From NCBI RefSeq assembly GCF_000473895.1, contig NZ_ASSJ01000076.1, positions 124,001-188,000 on the forward strand: DNA of 64,000 nucleotides, given 5' to 3'. The notes beneath the pieces were generated by a model that was given only the letters and a program-made list of their open reading frames with translations, was not told the origin of the DNA and ran no database searches. This document shows, piece after piece, positions 59,926-64,000 of this stretch; the stretch's first letter is position 1; each line of letters opens with the position of its first letter. The DNA is from Rubidibacter lacunae KORDI 51-2 (GTDB lineage Bacteria > Cyanobacteriota > Cyanobacteriia > Cyanobacteriales > Rubidibacteraceae). The position numbers and the translations under genes were made by a program.

Positions 59926-61065
59926 ATGACCGATACCATTCTCGCTACCGAGCATCTCACTGTAAGCTTTGATGGGTTCAAGGCGCTGAACGACCTTAAC
60001 TTCAGTTTGGCTGCCGGCGAGCTGCGCGTCGTAATCGGACCAAATGGAGCGGGCAAAACCACGTTCCTAGATGTCATCACCGGCAAGGTGCAACCTACAG
60101 AAGGACGCGTGTTGTTTAAAGGGCAGGACTTGCGCGGCCGGCCGGAACACAAGATCGCGCGACTCGGAATCGGGCGGAAATTTCAGACGCCGCGGGTGTA
60201 CTTGCAACTCACGACTCGCGAAAATCTCGACCTTGCCTGCAACCGCAACAAAGGCGTGTTTTCAACTCTATTCGGGCAAGCGGCTGTGGAGGACAAGCGC
60301 AGAACGATCGCGCTGCTGGAAACCATTGGGCTGTCGGCGAAGGCGGACATGCGCGCGCAGTTTTTGTCTCATGGCGAGAAGCAACGCCTGGAAATTGGGA
60401 TGCTGGTGGCGCAATCGCCGGATTTGCTGCTCGTGGACGAGCCGGTTGCTGGACTGACCGATGAAGAAACGGAAAACGTCGGCAATTTGTTGCTGGCACT
60501 GGCGGAAAGCCATTCGCTGATCGTCATCGAGCACGACATGGAGTTCGTGCGGCAAATCGCGCGGCAAGTGACCGTATTGCACCAAGGCTCGGTGCTCTGT
60601 GAGGGCAGCATCGAGACAGTCCAGAACGACCCGCGAACGATTGAAGTGTATTTGGGACAAGCGCCGACGATTTCTCCCGAACAGCTGAAGGTATTGCGGA
60701 TCGTGGCCTCGCTGGCATGGTCGGACGGTAACCTCACATCAGAAGAGGAAAAGGCAATCCTGGAGCGATTGAGCCGCGTGTTTGCCCAGGATATAGAACA
60801 GCAGCAGGAGCTGCAACGGGAGTTGCGGGATTATTTAGCGGCTGACTTGGGTATGGATGCGCTGGCGGCCGAATTGAAGAGCACTCGCGATCGCGAGCTG
60901 GTGCTGAAGCTCGGGTACGAGGTTATCCTTGCCCACGCCCGTAGGTCGCACGAACCGCATATCAACGAATACGAGCGACGAGCCTACGAGAAATTGGTCG
61001 GCCTGTTGGAGTTCGATCGCGAAACCGTCGCCCGTCTGGAAGCCGAAGTTGAGGGAGATAGCTAA
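59926..61065 (+). CDS. urtD: UrtD-type ABC transporter ATPase fused to a TerB-like domain
   Basis: A 379-residue fusion. Residues 1-250 are a branched-chain amino acid/urea-type ABC ATPase: Walker A GPNGAGKTT, signature LSHGEKQRLEIG, Walker B LLLVDEPVAGL, ending EVYLGQ where UrtD normally stops. Residues 255-379 form a helical domain like TerB/DjlA (LRIVASLAWSDGNLTSEEEKAI to HINEYERRAYEKLVGLLEF). ATG 59926 fits UrtD. The stop overlaps the urtE start (TAATG). UrtA, B and C are not upstream. Confidence 0.92.
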   Translation: MTDTILATEHLTVSFDGFKALNDLNFSLAAGELRVVIGPNGAGKTTFLDVITGKVQPTEGRVLFKGQDLRGRPEHKIARLGIGRKFQTPRVYLQLTTRENLDLACNRNKGVFSTLFGQAAVEDKRRTIALLETIGLSAKADMRAQFLSHGEKQRLEIGMLVAQSPDLLLVDEPVAGLTDEETENVGNLLLALAESHSLIVIEHDMEFVRQIARQVTVLHQGSVLCEGSIETVQNDPRTIEVYLGQAPTISPEQLKVLRIVASLAWSDGNLTSEEEKAILERLSRVFAQDIEQQQELQRELRDYLAADLGMDALAAELKSTRDRELVLKLGYEVILAHARRSHEPHINEYERRAYEKLVGLLEFDRETVARLEAEVEGDS

Positions 61066-61811
61066 TGGCGCAAGCAGTTACCAACTCACTCCATACGAAA
61101 ACCGCACCGATGCTGCAGGTGTCGGATCTGAACGTCTACTACGGCGAGAGTCATATTCTGCGGAATGTGGACATGCTCGTACCGACCGGGCAGATGGTGT
61201 GCTTGATCGGCCGCAACGGTGTCGGCAAAACCACCCTGCTGAAAACGGTTGTGGGATTGCTCGCACCGCGCACGGGCGAGCTCCGGCTTGAGGGGCGCCC
61301 GATCGCTCAGCTGACGCCCGATCGCCGCGCGCGTCTTGGCATCGGTTACGTGCCCCAAGGACGCGAGATTATTCCGCGCTTGACAGTTGAGGAAAACCTG
61401 CTGCTGGGTCTGGAGGCACGGCCGCAAGGTCGTACGGGGAGAGAAACGATTTCTGAGGAGATCTTTACGCTTTTTCCGGTGTTGAAAACCATGCTGTCGC
61501 GGATGGGCGGCGACCTCAGCGGGGGACAGCAGCAGCAACTTGCGATCGCGCGCGCGTTAATGGGTAACCCGCGTTTGTTGGTTCTCGACGAGCCGACGGA
61601 AGGAATCCAGCCGTCGATCGTCATGGAAATCGAAGCAGCGGTTCGACGTATCATTGCCACCCGCGGCATCTCCGTACTCCTCGTCGAACAACACTTGCAC
61701 TTCGTGCGCCAGGCCGATCGCTACTACGCCATGCAAAAAGGGGGCATCGTTGCTTCGGGTCCGACGAGCGAGCTATCGCAGGTCGTGATCCAACGCTTCT
61801 TGGCAGTCTAG
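61065..61811 (+). CDS. urtE: UrtE-type urea ABC transporter ATPase
   Basis: A 248-residue ABC ATPase of the LivF/UrtE type. It shows LNVYYGESHILRNVDM, Walker A GRNGVGKTT, LGIGYVPQGREIIPRLTVEENLL, signature LSGGQQQQLAIARAL and LLVLDEPTEGIQPSI, which are all closer to UrtE than to LivF. The first ATG (61065) overlaps the urtD stop by one base, so the pair is coupled. A start at 61110 (MLQVSDLNVYY) would suit the family core. Confidence 0.94.
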   Translation: MAQAVTNSLHTKTAPMLQVSDLNVYYGESHILRNVDMLVPTGQMVCLIGRNGVGKTTLLKTVVGLLAPRTGELRLEGRPIAQLTPDRRARLGIGYVPQGREIIPRLTVEENLLLGLEARPQGRTGRETISEEIFTLFPVLKTMLSRMGGDLSGGQQQQLAIARALMGNPRLLVLDEPTEGIQPSIVMEIEAAVRRIIATRGISVLLVEQHLHFVRQADRYYAMQKGGIVASGPTSELSQVVIQRFLAV

Positions 61812-61913
61812 TTCTGGGGTCTGCTGTCTTCTCGGCGGTTGTGCCAATAGTGGAACCTATCTGCAAGAGCCTAACGCCCCATTTTGAGCCGTATTGGGCT
61901 TCATCGGCGGCAC

Positions 61914-62477
61914 CTAGGTGCCGGTCACGCGCTGGCGAATTGCTAGCAAGTTAACCGTTAAATCCCGACGCAGGCGCTGGGCAATCAAACCGACCGGCAT
62001 TGTGCGCGGCGGCAGCACCGTGAGGTTATAGGTCAGGGTTGTGACTTCGCCAGCCGTCGGATCGGTTGTGGGGGCGAGCGACCAGTAACCTTCAAAGCGG
62101 CGAAAGTCGCCCTCAACCATGCGGAAATGGATCTGCTCTGGATAAATCTCATCGAGATCGAGAACGACGCGGGCACGGAAGTTAACCCTCAACAATTGCT
62201 GGAATCCAATCTGCTCCACGCGCACCCCGCCATGTGGATGTGCCAGTCGCCGACTTGCTTCCAAGCTCGGGATGAACTCGGGCAGTGCCTCGTAGTTTGT
62301 GAGCACCTGCCAAATTGGCTCCAGCGGCCGCGCGATCGCGATCCGCGCTGTCAGACAGCGCTCGCGCTCGCGTGCTTCGGTGGTAATTTCGACTGCATCA
62401 GCCGCCTCAACAGTCGGTTCCGGCTCCAGCAGCTCCGACCCATCTAATGAGGTCGGTAAAAGGTCTTCTTCGTTCAC
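61914..62477 (-). CDS. SRPBCC (polyketide cyclase/COQ10-like) protein
   Basis: A 187-residue START-like protein. The first 35 residues are acidic. The fold starts at RCLTARIAIARPLEPIWQVLTNYEALPEFIPSLEASRRL and ends in a long helix (RTMPVGLIAQRLRRDLTVNLLAIRQ). Such proteins bind hydrophobic ligands; in cyanobacteria none is established for this one. It lies 63 bp downstream of the histidine kinase gene on the same strand. Confidence 0.85.
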   Translation of the reverse strand: MNEEDLLPTSLDGSELLEPEPTVEAADAVEITTEARERERCLTARIAIARPLEPIWQVLTNYEALPEFIPSLEASRRLAHPHGGVRVEQIGFQQLLRVNFRARVVLDLDEIYPEQIHFRMVEGDFRRFEGYWSLAPTTDPTAGEVTTLTYNLTVLPPRTMPVGLIAQRLRRDLTVNLLAIRQRVTGT

Positions 62478-62540
62478 GAACAGTTAGTTAGAAATTGGCA
62501 TATTGGTCGTCAGTGTAACAATCTCGAGTGTCCTTGCAAC

Positions 62541-64000
62541 TCAGTTGGCAGACTGCGGGAGTGCTAGCGTAAACCGCGTATCGCAAGGCATACCATCGCG
62601 GAAGTCGCTGGCTGCTTCGAGCGTGCCGTCGAGCTGTTTGACCAAGCTTTCCGCCAATGCCAATCCTAAACCCGTCCCGGAAATTGCTTGCTTGGTGGCC
62701 CCGCGTCCGCGTCGAAACGGCGCGAAAATATGGGGTAAGTCTTCGGGATGGATGCCCACGCCGGTATTGGTAAATGTTAGAACCAGGCGATGGCCGCCGG
62801 CAGTATCGGTTCGCTGGGAGATTTGCAGGCGCACGCTGGTGTCGGCGGCGGCAAACTTGCTGGCATTCGTTAACAATTCTTGGATCACCCGCCGCAGGGC
62901 ATTGCCATCAGCTCGCACTTGCAGGAACGTTGTCTCCGACAGCGGCGGGAGATAGGAGATCGACAGCGTTAACCCCCGCGTCTGCAAGGTTTCTGCAAGC
63001 TCGGTTTGTATGTCGTGCAACAACGCATGCAGGTCGAGATCCCGCACGCTCCGGCCGGAGCGTGCGGGGTCGGTCTGCGAGGATGCAATTTGTTGGAGTG
63101 CCAGCAGATCTCGAATAAGCGCGCTCTCGCGTCGCAGCTCGCGATCGAGGATATCGAGGTACTTGGCGCGACGCTCGGAGTCGAGTCCGGGTTGACCGAG
63201 CATCTTGACAGCAATCTTCATCGTCGCCAGTGGCGTATTCAGCTCGTGGCTCATCGTACTGAGAAATTCGTCTTTGAGCTGATTGAGATGCTGGAGTTGG
63301 TTGACTTGCTGGCGCGTCGTTTCGTAGAGCTTGGCCTGGACCTCTAGGCTGTGCTGGAGCTGGGCCGTACGCGCTTCCACCAACGCTTGCGATCGCTGGA
63401 GCACTTTGTGGTGGAGGGTGGCCGCACTCACCTGCGACGCAACGAATTGCAGCAACTCCAGCTCTTCCCCGTGCCAATGGCGTGGGTAGTCTTGCTGGAA
63501 CACCAGGAACCCCAGTACGCACCCCAGATCGTCCTCGCTGCTGGGGCGCCCGGCTAGTGGGACGAGCGTCCACGCTGAAGCGCCTTCTTCGCAGAGCAAT
63601 GCAGTCGCACAACTTGCCAGTGGCAACGGTCCAGCTGCCAAATCAGCAATCGCCAGCGGCTCGGGGGCTTGTTGCCAAGCTTGCTGGCAACAAGGTGCAT
63701 CTGCCAGTGCAAAGCTCGTGCCCAGGGGCGGCAGCGGCGTTTCCGGGCTGGCCGCCCATCGCGCGATTACTTCCACCTTGGCAGTCGGTACTGTTGGGCT
63801 GCTGCAACAGGCGGCTAGGGGATCGTCATACTTGAGCGCTAGCACAAAAGCGCGCGCGACCTCCAGAGCACGCCCCGTTGCGCCGAGGGCGACTGCCAGC
63901 ACTTCGTTGAGATGCAGCGCCGTGCGCAAAATGTCGCCGAGGTCGCGTCGTAATCCTTGATAGCGGGCTTGGTGCTGAACGCTCTCCTGCAACCCAGCCC
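62541..64000 (-). CDS. GAF-domain sensor histidine kinase (5' end outside window)
   Basis: At least 486 codons reach the window edge. The frame is open through 64000, and the first usable start inside is a TTG at 63992, so the true N terminus is probably beyond. A GAF-like sensor region (about 20-190 of the visible part) leads to a coiled linker, the phosphorylated histidine in TMSHELNTPLATMK, and the ATPase motifs ELLTNASKF, TGVGIHPEDLPH and GTGLGLALAESL. No membrane helix is seen, so the visible part is soluble. A perfect 28-bp palindrome lies inside it. Confidence 0.92.
   Translation of the reverse strand, partial: AGLQESVQHQARYQGLRRDLGDILRTALHLNEVLAVALGATGRALEVARAFVLALKYDDPLAACCSSPTVPTAKVEVIARWAASPETPLPPLGTSFALADAPCCQQAWQQAPEPLAIADLAAGPLPLASCATALLCEEGASAWTLVPLAGRPSSEDDLGCVLGFLVFQQDYPRHWHGEELELLQFVASQVSAATLHHKVLQRSQALVEARTAQLQHSLEVQAKLYETTRQQVNQLQHLNQLKDEFLSTMSHELNTPLATMKIAVKMLGQPGLDSERRAKYLDILDRELRRESALIRDLLALQQIASSQTDPARSGRSVRDLDLHALLHDIQTELAETLQTRGLTLSISYLPPLSETTFLQVRADGNALRRVIQELLTNASKFAAADTSVRLQISQRTDTAGGHRLVLTFTNTGVGIHPEDLPHIFAPFRRGRGATKQAISGTGLGLALAESLVKQLDGTLEAASDFRDGMPCDTRFTLALPQSAN
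63041..63068. repeat. perfect 28-bp palindrome in a kinase gene
   Basis: CCCGCACGCTCCGG is followed immediately by its reverse complement, with no spacer. It encodes part of the stretch DPARSGRSVRDL between the histidine and ATPase domains of the kinase. Confidence 0.95.

Overview
The window reads as chromosomal DNA of a cyanobacterium. It is moderately GC-rich and dotted with the HIP1 octamer GCGATCGC. It carries lineage-typical genes: ycf46 and ycf35, an RbcR-type LysR regulator, a cyanobacterial RNase E with an arginine-rich C-terminal tip, a SigG-type ECF sigma factor, DUF1818 and DUF3153 proteins, and UrtD/UrtE. The species cannot be fixed from the sequence; a unicellular marine genus such as Rubidibacter is a guess. 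There is no rRNA, prophage, CRISPR array or intact insertion sequence. One tRNA (Asn-GTT) is present.

Layout. 0.5-2.6 kb: RNase E. 2.7-5.5 kb (minus): efp-accB-dacB-moaD operon. 5.8-7.2 kb: a tiny DUF4089 gene, then coaD overlapping a coiled-coil DivIVA-like gene. 7.6-13.6 kb: glyA, a LysR regulator, tRNA-Asn, glyS and a small membrane protein. 14.0-17.9 kb: a hypothetical, a Ser/Thr kinase, a Sua5-type protein and coaX. 18.3-23.2 kb: rbcR, clpP, an alpha/beta-hydrolase-like protein and ilvB with a zinc-ribbon tail. 23.6-25.2 kb: ECF sigma, anti-sigma and a Spy/CpxP-like periplasmic protein, which look like an envelope-stress module. 25.3-28.8 kb (minus): thioredoxin-TPR protein, then FtsL-like and FtsI. 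28.8-30.3 kb: gene-poor, with an IS630 transposase relic. 30.3-33.4 kb (minus): ridA, a ribbon-helix-helix/CPxC protein, ycf46 and ycf35.

34.1-38.4 kb: pgm-glgP, for glycogen breakdown. 39-42.3 kb: folK, divergent from cysteine desulfurase, DUF3153 and a histidine phosphatase. 42.6-45.1 kb: a membrane protein and a HAMP histidine kinase. 45.1-46.7 kb: a gene-poor, probably decayed stretch. 46.7-52.3 kb: ubiX, tldD, an RHH protein, a perfect palindrome, then HNH-DUF1818-DUF72. 52.6-55.8 kb: a secreted phosphatase-like protein with a Gly-Gly-Glu repeat, and an S9 peptidase. 56.1-58.8 kb (minus): NDP-sugar pyrophosphorylase, scpA and a LapA-domain protein. 59.1-61.8 kb: pdxH, a UrtD-TerB fusion and urtE. 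61.9-64 kb (minus): an SRPBCC protein and a GAF histidine kinase cut by the window end.

Most of this is housekeeping. The parts most worth following up are the UrtD-TerB fusion, the Gly-Gly-Glu-repeat phosphatase, the sigma/anti-sigma/Spy operon, the 106-bp coaD overlap, the ycf46 neighbourhood, and several palindromes and repeats that the genes do not explain.
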